Of a stretch of 64,000 nt of DNA, positions 1 through 7,965 are shown piece after piece (the first letter of the stretch is position 1; the number at the start of each line of letters is the position of its first letter). Position numbers and translations under genes: made by a program. The notes below the pieces were generated by a model. That model was not told the DNA's origin. It searched no databases and was given only the letters and a program-made list of their open reading frames with translations. Source of the stretch: Bradyrhizobium sp. JYMT SZCCT0428. GTDB lineage: Bacteria > Pseudomonadota > Alphaproteobacteria > Rhizobiales > Xanthobacteraceae. Where the stretch lies: assembly GCF_018131075.1 (NCBI RefSeq), contig NZ_JAFCLS010000023.1:1-64000 (forward strand), given 5' to 3'.

Positions 1-617
1 AAGTAATCCTGCTCCGGATCCCCTGACATGTTTTGAAATGGCAACACTACGATGGACGGTTTATCAGGCAGCGTGAGAGCCGGCAGCGCCGCAGGGCTCT
101 CGCCGCCGATGTCAAAGATGTGAACCGGACGGCTGATGTTTTTAAGTTCGACCTCGCCGCGATCATTGAAGGAGGTGCTGAGCCGATCACGAACCTGCTC
201 GTGGACGGCGCGAGACAGGGCAATACCGCCAGGGTCGGCGATGCCTTCAATACGCGCGGCGATGTTGACGCCATCGCCCATTAGATCCTCTCCCTGGACC
301 ACGACATCACCGACATGGATGCCGATGCGCAGCCGCAGCGGTTGACCCTCACCGGCCTTTGCCTCGACCTGCTTCTGGATTTCCATCGCACAGGTTACGG
401 CCTGAACCGCGCTATTGAACTCAACTAGAAAGCCATCGCCGGTTTCCTTGAACAGGCGGCCGGCATGCCGGGCGATGGCGTGATCGACAATGTCGCGCCG
501 CAGGGTTGCCAGCCGCGCGAGGGTGCCGGTTTCATCTGCACCGATCAGGCGGGAATAGCCCACGACATCGGCAGCCACGATTGCTGCCAATCGCCTTACA
601 ACCTGCTCGCTCGTCAT
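1..617 (-). CDS. Class III adenylate/guanylate cyclase with TolB-like domain (3' end outside window)
   Basis: The reverse strand reads an open frame from an ATG at 617 to the left edge, about 205 codons. Residues 1-165 form a class III nucleotide cyclase catalytic domain: the metal-binding aspartates lie in AAIVAADVVGYSRLIG (D17) and KETGDGFLVEF (D61), followed by LRIGIHVGDVVVQGEDLMGD. Near residue 190 the sequence KPSIVVLPFQNMSGDPEQDY marks the start of the TolB-like/FlgO-type segment that follows the cyclase in many Bradyrhizobium proteins, usually ahead of TPR repeats. The product probably makes cAMP from ATP; the output partner is outside the window. Family assignment is firm; full length and C-terminal architecture cannot be seen. 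Confidence 0.9.
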   Translation of the reverse strand, partial: MTSEQVVRRLAAIVAADVVGYSRLIGADETGTLARLATLRRDIVDHAIARHAGRLFKETGDGFLVEFNSAVQAVTCAMEIQKQVEAKAGEGQPLRLRIGIHVGDVVVQGEDLMGDGVNIAARIEGIADPGGIALSRAVHEQVRDRLSTSFNDRGEVELKNISRPVHIFDIGGESPAALPALTLPDKPSIVVLPFQNMSGDPEQDY

Positions 618-1102
618 TGAGCTATCCTTGAAGCTGCAGTCTGCCCGGTGGCTAAGCAGAATTGCATCTTATGTGACGGGCGCGCCGGTGTCTTCCTCGG
701 TCCGGCCCCAGTTTTCACGATTGGACCGGAGAGGCCTCAACAGCAGCTCTGTTCCGCTCTTGGCACCTTTAAGACATGCCGACCGACCCCGGCCACGTCT
801 GTTTATGGGGGTATTCCGGAAGAGGTCGGCGGGTGGCCAAAACGACGCGATTGACCCAACTCGGACATGCGAGCCGGCCCCATCGACCAGAGAATGAAAG
901 GCGCGAGATCGACGTCGTGTTTGATGCGTTCGATGCGTTAGGCTGGCTCTTTGAATCCCAAGTCCACGGCCAATGGCTGATTTGAATGCCCACCAGTCCT
1001 TGGTGATTTAGCGCACAGTTCTTCTCAGCCATGTCACCTAGGTAACAGCGCTAGGCGATCCAATTGATTGGCCTTAGTTCTCATCTCAAAGGAGCAACGA
1101 CT
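618..1102. other. Non-coding stretch upstream of the small-peptide cassette
   Basis: No convincing gene is seen; short frames here lack family resemblance and good ribosome binding sites. Around 762-850 there is a poorly conserved copy of the dispersed repeat described at 3815. The last 100 bases must carry the promoter of the peptide cassette. Short dyads such as CCAAT...ATTGG at 1061-1072 are present, but no clear -35/-10 pair could be assigned. Confidence 0.5.
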
Positions 1103-1297
1103 ATGATCTACACCCGTAACTGCAATGGGAATGTCGTGTCCAACCCAGTACAGGGCGTCCGCGCTTTGGAAGACGACTGTCTGGATTTCGTCAGCGGCGG
1201 TGTCGTCCCCGGCGACGGTGGCTGCATTCCCCCGTGGCTCGGTAAGTTCCTTCGTCGCTTTATTCCCCTGCCCAATCCGTCGTTCCCGCAGTTCTAA
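1103..1297 (+). CDS. Double-glycine-leader peptide 1 (bacteriocin-like precursor)
   Basis: A 64-residue precursor. The ATG at 1103 is chosen over an in-frame ATG at 1064 because AAAGGAG sits 8 bases before it. The leader ends in LEDDCLDFVSGG (residues 22-33), the form of a double-glycine leader cut by C39-peptidase ABC exporters. The predicted 31-residue core (34-64) is proline-rich and cationic in the middle (KFLRRF), with a single cysteine at 41 and an aromatic end (PSFPQF). It is first of three such genes in one apparent transcript, 19 bases ahead of the next. Role as bacteriocin or signalling peptide is inferred from the leader only; no exporter or immunity gene is beside it. Confidence 0.72.
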   Translation: MIYTRNCNGNVVSNPVQGVRALEDDCLDFVSGGVVPGDGGCIPPWLGKFLRRFIPLPNPSFPQF

Positions 1298-1316
1298 CTG
1301 AAAAGGAATCATCACA

Positions 1317-1490
1317 ATGAATAGCAACCATCTCGAACACACCAACCAAGTCCTCTCCGATGATGATCTCTCGGCTGTTTCTGGCGGCTATAGCTGGAAT
1401 CAGTTTGTGGGCGACGTCAAAGGCGTCGGCGATTCCTTCGTCCAGGGTCTCAAAGACGGTTATCAGCAGATCAAGGACATCATCAAGTAA
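1317..1490 (+). CDS. Double-glycine-leader peptide 2 (bacteriocin-like precursor)
   Basis: A 57-residue precursor starting MNSNHLEHTNQ, with AAAAGGAA (1301-1308) about 8 bases before the ATG. Residues 13-24, LSDDDLSAVSGG, are a textbook double-glycine leader. The 33-residue core begins YSWNQFVGDVKGVGDSF, contains a GxxxG at 32-36 and is predicted amphipathic, ending in KDIIK. GxxxG motifs are a hallmark of class IIb two-peptide bacteriocins, so peptides 2 and 3 could act as a pair; that pairing is inference. It sits in the middle of the cassette, 14 bases before the third gene. Confidence 0.78.
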   Translation: MNSNHLEHTNQVLSDDDLSAVSGGYSWNQFVGDVKGVGDSFVQGLKDGYQQIKDIIK

Positions 1491-1504
1491 ACAGGAGAAA
1501 GACT

Positions 1505-1681
1505 ATGCAACACGACCAGAAGATCGGCGCTGCTTTCGAGCTTACATTTGACCAGCTTGATGAAGTGAGCGGCGGAGGCAATACGGCAAATTCCATCGCC
1601 TACTTCGCAGGTCTAATGATTGGAGAAGCTATTGGCGTGGTGAAGCTGCTTGGCTCCGAGATCGCCAGCTTAAAGAAATAA
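1505..1681 (+). CDS. Double-glycine-leader peptide 3 (bacteriocin-like precursor)
   Basis: A 58-residue precursor starting MQHDQKIGAAF with a strong AGGAG (1493-1497) 7 bases before the ATG. The leader motif LTFDQLDEVSGG ends at residue 24. The core GNTANSIAYFAGLMIGEAIG... is hydrophobic and helical with two overlapping GxxxG motifs (G36-G40-G44), then ends in lysines (ASLKK). Such a core is typical of membrane-active class II bacteriocin chains. A rho-independent terminator follows 14 bases after the stop, closing the unit. No recognisable homologue by name. Confidence 0.78.
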   Translation: MQHDQKIGAAFELTFDQLDEVSGGGNTANSIAYFAGLMIGEAIGVVKLLGSEIASLKK

Positions 1682-1695
1682 GCTTACTGTCTCCA

Positions 1696-1727
1696 GAGGG
1701 CGGCCCTGTGGCACGCCCTCATTTTTT
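1696..1727 (+). terminator. Rho-independent terminator of the peptide cassette
   Basis: GAGGGCG (1696-1702) pairs perfectly with CGCCCTC (1714-1720) around an 11-base loop and is followed by a run of six T (1722-1727). It lies directly after the third peptide gene, supporting a three-gene transcript. Confidence 0.85.
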
Positions 1728-2145
1728 CATATTTCTCTATGTCGAAGCAGCGCATCAACCCGCGACTTGAGCCGCCCACAAAGCTCTAGTTGTGGACAAT
1801 CGAAAATACCGCAAACGCGATTGGCGCCCTCATCACCATACTTTCGCGACGGCCGACGAAGTGATCATTCTTCGCTGCCGCGCACCAGTCCGCATTTGGC
1901 ACGAAGCGGAAGAGCCGAGCCAATCTGGCGATGTCCGTTGACGGGGGGAGACCGGAGTGGCTGGCCGACCGTCAAACCGACGCGATGGACCCCATACCGG
2001 ACATTGCGACGGAGGCTCCGCCGTGCCAAACTTCTCTTCCTTGATCGGAGCGCGTCCGATTCAGCAGATCGCGAAAGTTACTTGAGTCGGCGAGAAACGT
2101 AGCCGCTCGTGCGCCCCCAGCAAGCCGCGTGCATGGGAGGAAACG
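1728..2145. other. Intergenic region with a degenerate dispersed repeat
   Basis: No credible gene. A 111-codon frame at 1767-2102 has no ribosome binding site, an arginine/serine-rich low-complexity translation and overlaps a copy of the dispersed repeat at about 1893-1965 (core GGCGATGTCCGTTGACGGGG). The last bases (GGGAGGAAACG) are the ribosome binding site of the next gene. Confidence 0.5.
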
Positions 2146-2628
2146 ATGTTCAAGCTTTTGGGATACATGTTCGTGCTGTGCTTCGTCAGTCAGCCGAGCT
2201 TCGGTGACGACAGCAACAAGGTGCTCGGCACCTGGAAGCTAGTTTCCTATGAGACCGAAGTTCAGGTGACCGGGGGGAAAGAGCCGGCGATGGGAGAAAA
2301 CCCGACCGGCTACGTTGTCTTCAACGCCGAGGGGCGCGTGTTCCTCGTCCTGACCGGAGACGCGCGCAAGCCTGCGAAGTCCAGCCAGGAACGTGCCGAG
2401 CTGTTTACCACACTCGTCGCCTATACCGGCACTTATCGCGTCGAAGGGGACAGGTGGACTACCAAGGTCGAGGTGGCGTGGATTCCCGAGTGGGTCGGCA
2501 CCGAACAAGTCCGATCTCTCACGGTGGACGGTGAGCGACTGCAAGTGTTGTCGCCATGGCGTGTGAACCCGAATTGGGCGGACAAGGGGATGACGCGCAG
2601 CATCGTCACCTTCGTACGGTCTAAATAG
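2146..2628 (+). CDS. Secreted lipocalin-like domain protein
   Basis: A 160-residue protein with an N-terminal signal peptide (hydrophobic residues 3-19, cleavage expected near SFGDD). The mature part resembles the bacterial lipocalin-like family: LGTWKLVSYETE near the start, NPTGYVVFNAEGRVF, YTGTYRVEGDRW, and a C-terminal VDGERLQVLSPW. These are small beta-barrel proteins of unknown ligand, often found singly in alphaproteobacteria. The start has GGGAGGAAACG in front. It stands alone between repeat-containing gaps, so no partner is evident. Confidence 0.8.
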   Translation: MFKLLGYMFVLCFVSQPSFGDDSNKVLGTWKLVSYETEVQVTGGKEPAMGENPTGYVVFNAEGRVFLVLTGDARKPAKSSQERAELFTTLVAYTGTYRVEGDRWTTKVEVAWIPEWVGTEQVRSLTVDGERLQVLSPWRVNPNWADKGMTRSIVTFVRSK

Positions 2629-2650
2629 ACGTGCGGCGGCATGTCTGGAT

Positions 2651-2712
2651 GTGGCGCTTTTCGGACCTGGCAGGCCGGACTTACGATGTCCGTTCTTACG
2701 GACAATTGTGAT
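2651..2712. repeat. Degenerate copy of the dispersed TTCGGAC/GATGTCCG repeat
   Basis: Contains TGGCGCTTTTCGGACCTGGC and then ACGATGTCCGTTCTTACGG, matching the copy at 3815 over most of its length. It lies between the lipocalin-like gene and the ABC binding protein gene. Confidence 0.6.
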
Positions 2713-2812
2713 CCGCCGGTCGGCCTGAAGCTGCTATGGCTTAGACTTCTCGGGGCCAAGGCGCTCGGCCTCGCGATCGCGGTATCTTCCTGTGCGACGG
2801 CACGGTGATCGA

Positions 2813-3796
2813 ATGAGGCGATTTCTCGCTACGGGGCCGGTCCTTCTGGTTGTGCTGCTCGCCTTCGCGTCGGCGGCCACAGCTCAAGCCGTGCGGAAAG
2901 TGGCGCACGTAGGGATGCTGTGCCCAAACTCGTGTGCACCGGCGCCAGTTACAAACGCTCTATCAGACGAGCTTCGCAAGCTCGGCTGGCTCGAGGGTAC
3001 CACCATCGTCATCGAGCGTAAGGAAGCGGGTGGTCGCTTCGATCGGCTGCCGGCGCTCGCCGCGGATCTTGTGCGATCGAAACCCGATCTCATCGTCGCC
3101 TTCACTCCTCAGCCCGTGCGCGCCGTTAAGGAAGCGACCTCCGAGATACCAATCGTGATGCTCTTCGTCGCCGATCCGCTCGGTTTGGGACTTGCGTCAA
3201 GCCTCGCTCATCCGGGCGGAAACCTGACTGGTGTCGCCACGCTGGCTGGAGGCAATTTCGTGGGAAAGGCGTTTGACATTATTCGAGAACTTTTGCCACA
3301 GGCGAAGCGTTTGGCAGCGTTCTTCAATCCTTCCAACGAAGTCCATCGGCTGGGATTAAGGGACGCACTATCTGCGGCTGCCACGCTCGGCTTTCAGCTC
3401 GACGTTATCGAGGTGCGTAAAGCAGAGGAAGTTCCTGGCGCAATTGCTACCGCTAAATCCGGAGGGGCGGAAGCATTGTACGTAGGGGGTGACCCGATCC
3501 TTAACTCCCCAACGAGCCGGGTGTCCGAACTTGCGGTGCAAGCAGGGCTGCCGCCGATCTATTTGGCGGGCGCCCGAGAGGGTGGCGGATTAATTTCTTA
3601 TGGCCCTGACTATCCGGCCTTGGCCCGACGTGGGGCCCACTATATCGATCGAATTCTAAAAGGCGCCAAACCGGCCGACCTTCCAATTGAGCAGCCCACC
3701 AAATTCTTGCTTACCATCAATCTCAAGACCGCGAAATCGCTCGGTATCGAGATTCCGCCGTCGCTTCTCGCCCGCGCCGACGAGGTGATCGAATAA
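2813..3796 (+). CDS. ABC transporter substrate-binding protein, DUF534/TrpX-like family
   Basis: About 327 residues from the ATG at 2813 (an in-frame GTG at 2792 is an alternative); the ATG gives the cleaner signal peptide MRRFLATGPVLLVVLL...AQA. The mature protein has the ABC_sub_bind fold seen by KVAHVGMLCP, LRKLGWLEGTTIVIERKEAG, DRLPALAADLVRSKPDLIVA, IPIVMLFVADPLGLGLASSL and the closing LLARADEVIE. Members bind small organic ligands in the periplasm (tryptophan in the TrpX case); this subfamily is greatly expanded as orphans in Bradyrhizobium. No permease or ATPase gene is adjacent, so ligand and partner are unknown. Confidence 0.88.
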   Translation: MRRFLATGPVLLVVLLAFASAATAQAVRKVAHVGMLCPNSCAPAPVTNALSDELRKLGWLEGTTIVIERKEAGGRFDRLPALAADLVRSKPDLIVAFTPQPVRAVKEATSEIPIVMLFVADPLGLGLASSLAHPGGNLTGVATLAGGNFVGKAFDIIRELLPQAKRLAAFFNPSNEVHRLGLRDALSAAATLGFQLDVIEVRKAEEVPGAIATAKSGGAEALYVGGDPILNSPTSRVSELAVQAGLPPIYLAGAREGGGLISYGPDYPALARRGAHYIDRILKGAKPADLPIEQPTKFLLTINLKTAKSLGIEIPPSLLARADEVIE

Positions 3797-3814
3797 GGCT
3801 TGTCACTTCCGGTT

Positions 3815-3930
3815 TTGGCACTTTTCGGACCTGGCCGGTTGGCCTGGCGATGTCCGTTCACGGGGGCAAAGCAGACTTCGAAAGACCGCCGACTTCCGGG
3901 TTTTACCCGGAGCCGACTTCTTTATCGGCG
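3815..3930. repeat. Dispersed intergenic repeat (best copy in window)
   Basis: Starts TTGGCACTTTTCGGACCTGG, continues GGCGATGTCCGTTCACGGGG and CAAAGCAGACTTC, then a short tandem of CCGACTTC/GACTTCC words. On the reverse strand it reads LCPRERTSP, the kind of spurious peptide this rhizobial repeat family commonly produces. Related copies are near 762, 1893, 2651, 9686, 11365 and 14018. Confidence 0.65.
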
Positions 3931-4006
3931 ACTTCCGTTCTGGACCGACGCCTTGCCGCACAGCCCGGAATGAGGGACATTCCGCGCCCTGTAATCGGAG
4001 GCACCC

Positions 4007-4471
4007 ATGGTTGCGCTGCTTCGACTGGCCCAGATCTTGTCCCTCGCGGCCGCTCTTTGCTTCGCGGCTGCCGTTCCGGCCGGGGCCACGGCAAGTCTCA
4101 CGTGCGCAGCCGACGACCACAATCTGAGCTTCGATCTGTTGGGCAACATCGGCAGCGGCGACGGCGGCGCGATCCAACTGATCGATGGCGAGATCAAGCT
4201 CAAGTCCTTACGTGGGAAATTTAATGCTCGCGAATTCAAGGTTACCCCCGAACACATCTCGGGAAAATGGAGCTTCGGAAATGAGTTGAGGATCGGTATC
4301 TCCCCCGAGAGCGTCGATGAAGTCTCGGTATTCCTCGCGATCATTGCCATGCGAGCGAAGAGCGGCGATAGCAATCTGGGCCGCTATCGGGGCGAATATG
4401 TTCTCAAGGTGCAGGGACCGAAGGGCGAGAGCGTACTCAGGGGCCGGTTGAAGGACTGCTCCGCGGGCTAG
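4007..4471 (+). CDS. Secreted protein of unknown function
   Basis: A 154-residue protein with a clear signal peptide (residues 1-28, LSLAAALCFAAAVPAGATA). The mature part is rich in beta-type sequence: SLTCAADDHNLSFDLLGNIG, GGAIQLIDGEIKLKS, ISGKWSFGNELRIGI, GEYVLKVQGP, with cysteines near residue 33 and in KDCSAG at the end that could form a disulfide. An AATCGGAGGCACCC ribosome binding site precedes the ATG. I do not recognise a named family. It converges on the response regulator gene downstream. Confidence 0.7.
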   Translation: MVALLRLAQILSLAAALCFAAAVPAGATASLTCAADDHNLSFDLLGNIGSGDGGAIQLIDGEIKLKSLRGKFNAREFKVTPEHISGKWSFGNELRIGISPESVDEVSVFLAIIAMRAKSGDSNLGRYRGEYVLKVQGPKGESVLRGRLKDCSAG

Positions 4472-4501
4472 GCCCCGCTTTCGGGTAGCGTTTGATGTTA
4501 G

Positions 4502-4909
4502 CTAATGACAACGGACCTCAGCTCCAGCCCCTGCCACTCGGTTATCGATCTCGCCGCGAAGCGCAACAAAATCGATGGGCTTGGTCAGAAGCGCCTCGGC
4601 TCCGCCTTCCAGGGCTTTTCGCTTGGTATCCGCGTCGCCGTAGGCGGTGATCATGATGACGGGCACGTCAGGTCGTGCTGCTTTGGCCTTCGGCAAAAGC
4701 TCAAGACCGGTCATTCCAGGCATGTTGATGTCGGAAAGGATCAGAATCAACGAAGCACCTGCCACGTCACTGATCAGTTTAAGCGCGCTGTCTGCCGATT
4801 GTGCAAAATCCATCGTGAAGCGGCCGTCACGGATGTCGCGTCTGAATTGCTGGCGAAACAGCGCCTCAACATCGGGTTCGTCGTCAACAACAAGAATAAG
4901 CAAGTTCAT
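4502..4909 (-). CDS. Single-domain response regulator (CheY-like receiver)
   Basis: A 135-residue receiver domain with no output domain. Acidic pair D9-D10 in LVVDDEPD, phosphoacceptor D60 in LILSDINMPGMTG, conserved T/K positions in MITAYGD and LLTKPIDF (K110). It overlaps the end of the upstream histidine kinase gene by 4 bases (ATGA type), so the two are translationally coupled and this regulator is almost certainly the kinase's phosphorylation target. Downstream effect, probably by protein contact, cannot be read from sequence. Confidence 0.9.
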   Translation of the reverse strand: MNLLILVVDDEPDVEALFRQQFRRDIRDGRFTMDFAQSADSALKLISDVAGASLILILSDINMPGMTGLELLPKAKAARPDVPVIMITAYGDADTKRKALEGGAEALLTKPIDFVALRGEIDNRVAGAGAEVRCH

Positions 4910-7848
4910 TTGTCTGCCCCTGCCTTGCTCGTGGCTGCCACGCGCGGAAGAATGACCTTGAACTCGGTGAACTCGCCGGGCCGGGTATCAACCTCGATCG
5001 AACCGGCGTGCTGCTTGACGACAATGTCGTGGCTCAACGAGAGACCAAGACCGGTTCCTTCGCCTGGTGGCTTGGTCGTAAAGAATGGGTTGAATATCTT
5101 GTCCATCACCTCGGCGGGAATGCCGCCGCCATTGTCCCGAATTTTGATCTCAACGCGGTCGCCAAGGTTCCTGGTCGCAGCGGCGAGGGTAGGCTCGTAG
5201 CCATCAAGTTTCGTTTCCGCCTTGCGCTTCGTTGTCGCATAGAAGCCGTTCGAAATCAGGTTGAGGAGGACCCGCGTCATCTCCTGTGGAAACAGGTCGA
5301 CCCTGCCAATCGTTGGGTCAAGAAACCGCTCCAAGTTCATTTTGAATTGCTGATTCTCGGCCCGGGCTCCGTGATAGGCAAGGTTGAGACATTCTTCGAC
5401 AAGGCCGTTGAGATTGACCAGCCGACGCTCGCTGGAACCCTCGCGGGAATGCAGCAGCATGTTCTTGACGATCAAGTCGGCGCGTTTGCCGTGTTGAACG
5501 ACTTTTTCGAGATTGCTTTTCAGCATGTGGGTCAACTCGTCCGACGTCACCCGCGTCTTGTTGTCGAGCGGCGCGGGCTTGAGCACATCATGCAGTTCGT
5601 CGACCAGTTCCACCGACAGTGCGGAAAAATTATTGACGAAATTGAGCGGGTTCTTGATCTCGTGAGCAATGCCTGCGGTGAGTTGGCCAAGCGAAGCGAG
5701 TTTCTCTGTTTGCACGAGGCGGTCCTGCGCGGCGCGGAGATCGTCGAGAGATTGCGAGAGTTTCCGCGTGCGATCCTGCACCTCATTAAACAGCCCGACA
5801 TTTGAGATGGCGATCATGGCCTGATCGGCAAAGGTCTTCAGCAGCTGGACGTGGTGATCGTCGAAAAGACCTGGCACGACCCGAGTAACGGCAATGATGC
5901 CAATGGGTATGCCCTCGCGAAGCATTGGAACGGTCAGCGAGCTGCGCCAGCCGCGCAGCCGTGCGACATCGCGCAGAAAGTCAGGCGTGGCCTCGTCTTC
6001 CGTATCGGCAATCTGAGCGATTTCACCTTTGCGCATCGCCTCGCCGACCGGGAACGCCGACAGCGGCACATCCGTAATCGCTTTGAGGGCAGCGTCGGCG
6101 GTAGCATTGATCGACGTAAATGACATCAGGTGCACCGCATCGTCTACTACGCTGAAAACGGCGGTCGAAAGGCCGTTGACCAGCCGGTTGGATCGCTCCG
6201 CGATGGCTTCGAAAACAGGCTGCACATCGTCGGGCGAACTGGCGATCACCTTCAGGATGTCGGCCGTCGCGGTTTGCCGTTCCAGCGCCTCCTTGGTCTC
6301 GTTGAACAGCCGCGCGTTTTCGATGGCGATCACGGCCTGGTCGGCGAAGGTCTGCACGAGCTCGATCTGCTTATCGCTGAAGGGGCGGACATCACGGCGT
6401 GTCAACACGAACACGCCGATGGGCGCGCGCTCGCGCAGCAAAGGGACACCGAGCCGCGTACGCACTTCCGGATCTTGAAATTGGTAATTTGGGTCGGTCT
6501 GAGAGTCTTCGATATGAACGGTTTTGCCTTCGAGCAAGACCCGTCCTATCGTGGTATCCGTGCCGGGTTGGAACGAGCAGTTCTCAAGAAACTCCTTCCT
6601 GCGAGGAGAGAGCCCACAGCTTGCCGTCAGGCAGTAGGCGTCATCTTTGGGCTGAAAGATCGTTCCCTCGTCGGCGTCGCACAGGCGGCCCGCCGATTCG
6701 ACTAAAGTGTCCAGCACAGTCTGCAGGTCGAACGCCGAGCGGCTGATGACCTTCAGCACATCGGCGGTCGCGGTCTGCTGTTGGAGGGATTCCCGCAATT
6801 CCTTCAGCAGCCGCGTGTTCTCGATGGCGATCACCACTTGTTTGGCAAAATTCGCCAACAGATCGATCTGCCTGGTACTGAATGGCCGCACTTCCTTCCG
6901 GTAAATCGTGATGGCGCCGATCGGTTCATTTTCCCGGAGCATCGGGACATTGAGGACAGTCCTCGCCCCTGCGCGATCGGAAATCGCGACAACAGCGGGA
7001 TCGCCCTCGAGATAGGGAGGCTGAGTCCTGATGTCTTCGACTTGAAAGGCTTCCCTGTTTCGGGTCGCCGTTACCACACCGCTTTTCGGATGAGGTCTAA
7101 ATTTCTGCGGAGTCTCAGCGAACGCGGGCGGAACGTTGTAAAGCGCCACGTTTTGGTAGCTGTCTCCGTCAAACAGACCCATCGTGCCAAAATTCGCACC
7201 GCAGATACGCGTCGCGTTCTCCAGCATCTTCTGGAAGACGGGCTCAAGATCGCCCGCCGAGGCGCTGATGACCTCGAGCACCTCCGACGTTGCCGTCTGT
7301 TGCTCAAGGGATTCCGACAGCTCCAGAGTCCGGGCCTGAACCGCATCAAACAGTCGAACGTTTTCGATGGCGATCACCGCCTGATCGGCAAAGGTCTGCA
7401 GCAAGGCAATCTGTTTATCACTGAATGGATGTACTTCTGTACGGCGCAGCACGATGGTTCCGATGCTTTCGCCCTCGCGTAACAAGGGTACGCACAGAAA
7501 GCTGCGGTTGCCGGTGTGGCGCGCCAACTCCCGAGTCCCGGGGAATTCATCGCCTTCGGCGGACTGGATGTCGCGCACATGGATCGGTTTCTTGTCGAGG
7601 ACCGAGCGCCCCGCGACCCAATCACGGCTGATCGGCCATTTTTCTAAAGTGATCGGTATCGGGCCGTGATGCGCGCCAAGACGCAGGTTGTCGTCGTCCC
7701 TCAGGCGTACTACGGCGTCATATGCCTCGCAAAGCTCGCAAGCGCTCTCGACAATGGCCTTCAGCACCGGTCCAACATCGGTCGGCGAGGATGCAATCAC
7801 ACCGAGAACTTTGCTGCTCCCGGTCTGGTAAGTCAGCGCCTCGGACAA
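4906..7848 (-). CDS. GAF-array sensor histidine kinase, C-terminal fragment
   Basis: Reads 980 codons from a TTG at 7848 that is not a convincing start. Four GAF domains lie at about 20-165, 195-345, 365-515 and 535-690, joined by linkers of the type LEQQTATSEVLEVIS. The kinase core follows: H-box GQLTAGIAHEIKNPLNFVNN with H729, then the ATPase domain with RVLLNLISNGFYAT, IRDNGGGIPAEVMDKIFNPF and GTGLGLSLSHDI. No transmembrane segment, so it is a cytosolic sensor. The N-terminus is in the same overall frame as the fragment at 7966-9582, separated by two frameshifts; see the combined entry. The response regulator gene overlaps its stop. Confidence 0.88.
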   Translation of the reverse strand: MSEALTYQTGSSKVLGVIASSPTDVGPVLKAIVESACELCEAYDAVVRLRDDDNLRLGAHHGPIPITLEKWPISRDWVAGRSVLDKKPIHVRDIQSAEGDEFPGTRELARHTGNRSFLCVPLLREGESIGTIVLRRTEVHPFSDKQIALLQTFADQAVIAIENVRLFDAVQARTLELSESLEQQTATSEVLEVISASAGDLEPVFQKMLENATRICGANFGTMGLFDGDSYQNVALYNVPPAFAETPQKFRPHPKSGVVTATRNREAFQVEDIRTQPPYLEGDPAVVAISDRAGARTVLNVPMLRENEPIGAITIYRKEVRPFSTRQIDLLANFAKQVVIAIENTRLLKELRESLQQQTATADVLKVISRSAFDLQTVLDTLVESAGRLCDADEGTIFQPKDDAYCLTASCGLSPRRKEFLENCSFQPGTDTTIGRVLLEGKTVHIEDSQTDPNYQFQDPEVRTRLGVPLLRERAPIGVFVLTRRDVRPFSDKQIELVQTFADQAVIAIENARLFNETKEALERQTATADILKVIASSPDDVQPVFEAIAERSNRLVNGLSTAVFSVVDDAVHLMSFTSINATADAALKAITDVPLSAFPVGEAMRKGEIAQIADTEDEATPDFLRDVARLRGWRSSLTVPMLREGIPIGIIAVTRVVPGLFDDHHVQLLKTFADQAMIAISNVGLFNEVQDRTRKLSQSLDDLRAAQDRLVQTEKLASLGQLTAGIAHEIKNPLNFVNNFSALSVELVDELHDVLKPAPLDNKTRVTSDELTHMLKSNLEKVVQHGKRADLIVKNMLLHSREGSSERRLVNLNGLVEECLNLAYHGARAENQQFKMNLERFLDPTIGRVDLFPQEMTRVLLNLISNGFYATTKRKAETKLDGYEPTLAAATRNLGDRVEIKIRDNGGGIPAEVMDKIFNPFFTTKPPGEGTGLGLSLSHDIVVKQHAGSIEVDTRPGEFTEFKVILPRVAATSKAGADK

Positions 7849-7965
7849 GTCGCGGGTCTTTGCTGAACTTCGTCGAACAACCTGGCGTTCTCGATCGCAA
7901 TCACCGCCTGATCTGAGAACGTGGTGAGCAGCACCATCTGCTTGTCGGTGAAGGGGCGCACGGAA

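Noticed and set aside
1767..2102. 111-codon frame after the peptide cassette
   Set aside because: Arg/Ser-rich translation over a dispersed repeat copy, no ribosome binding site.
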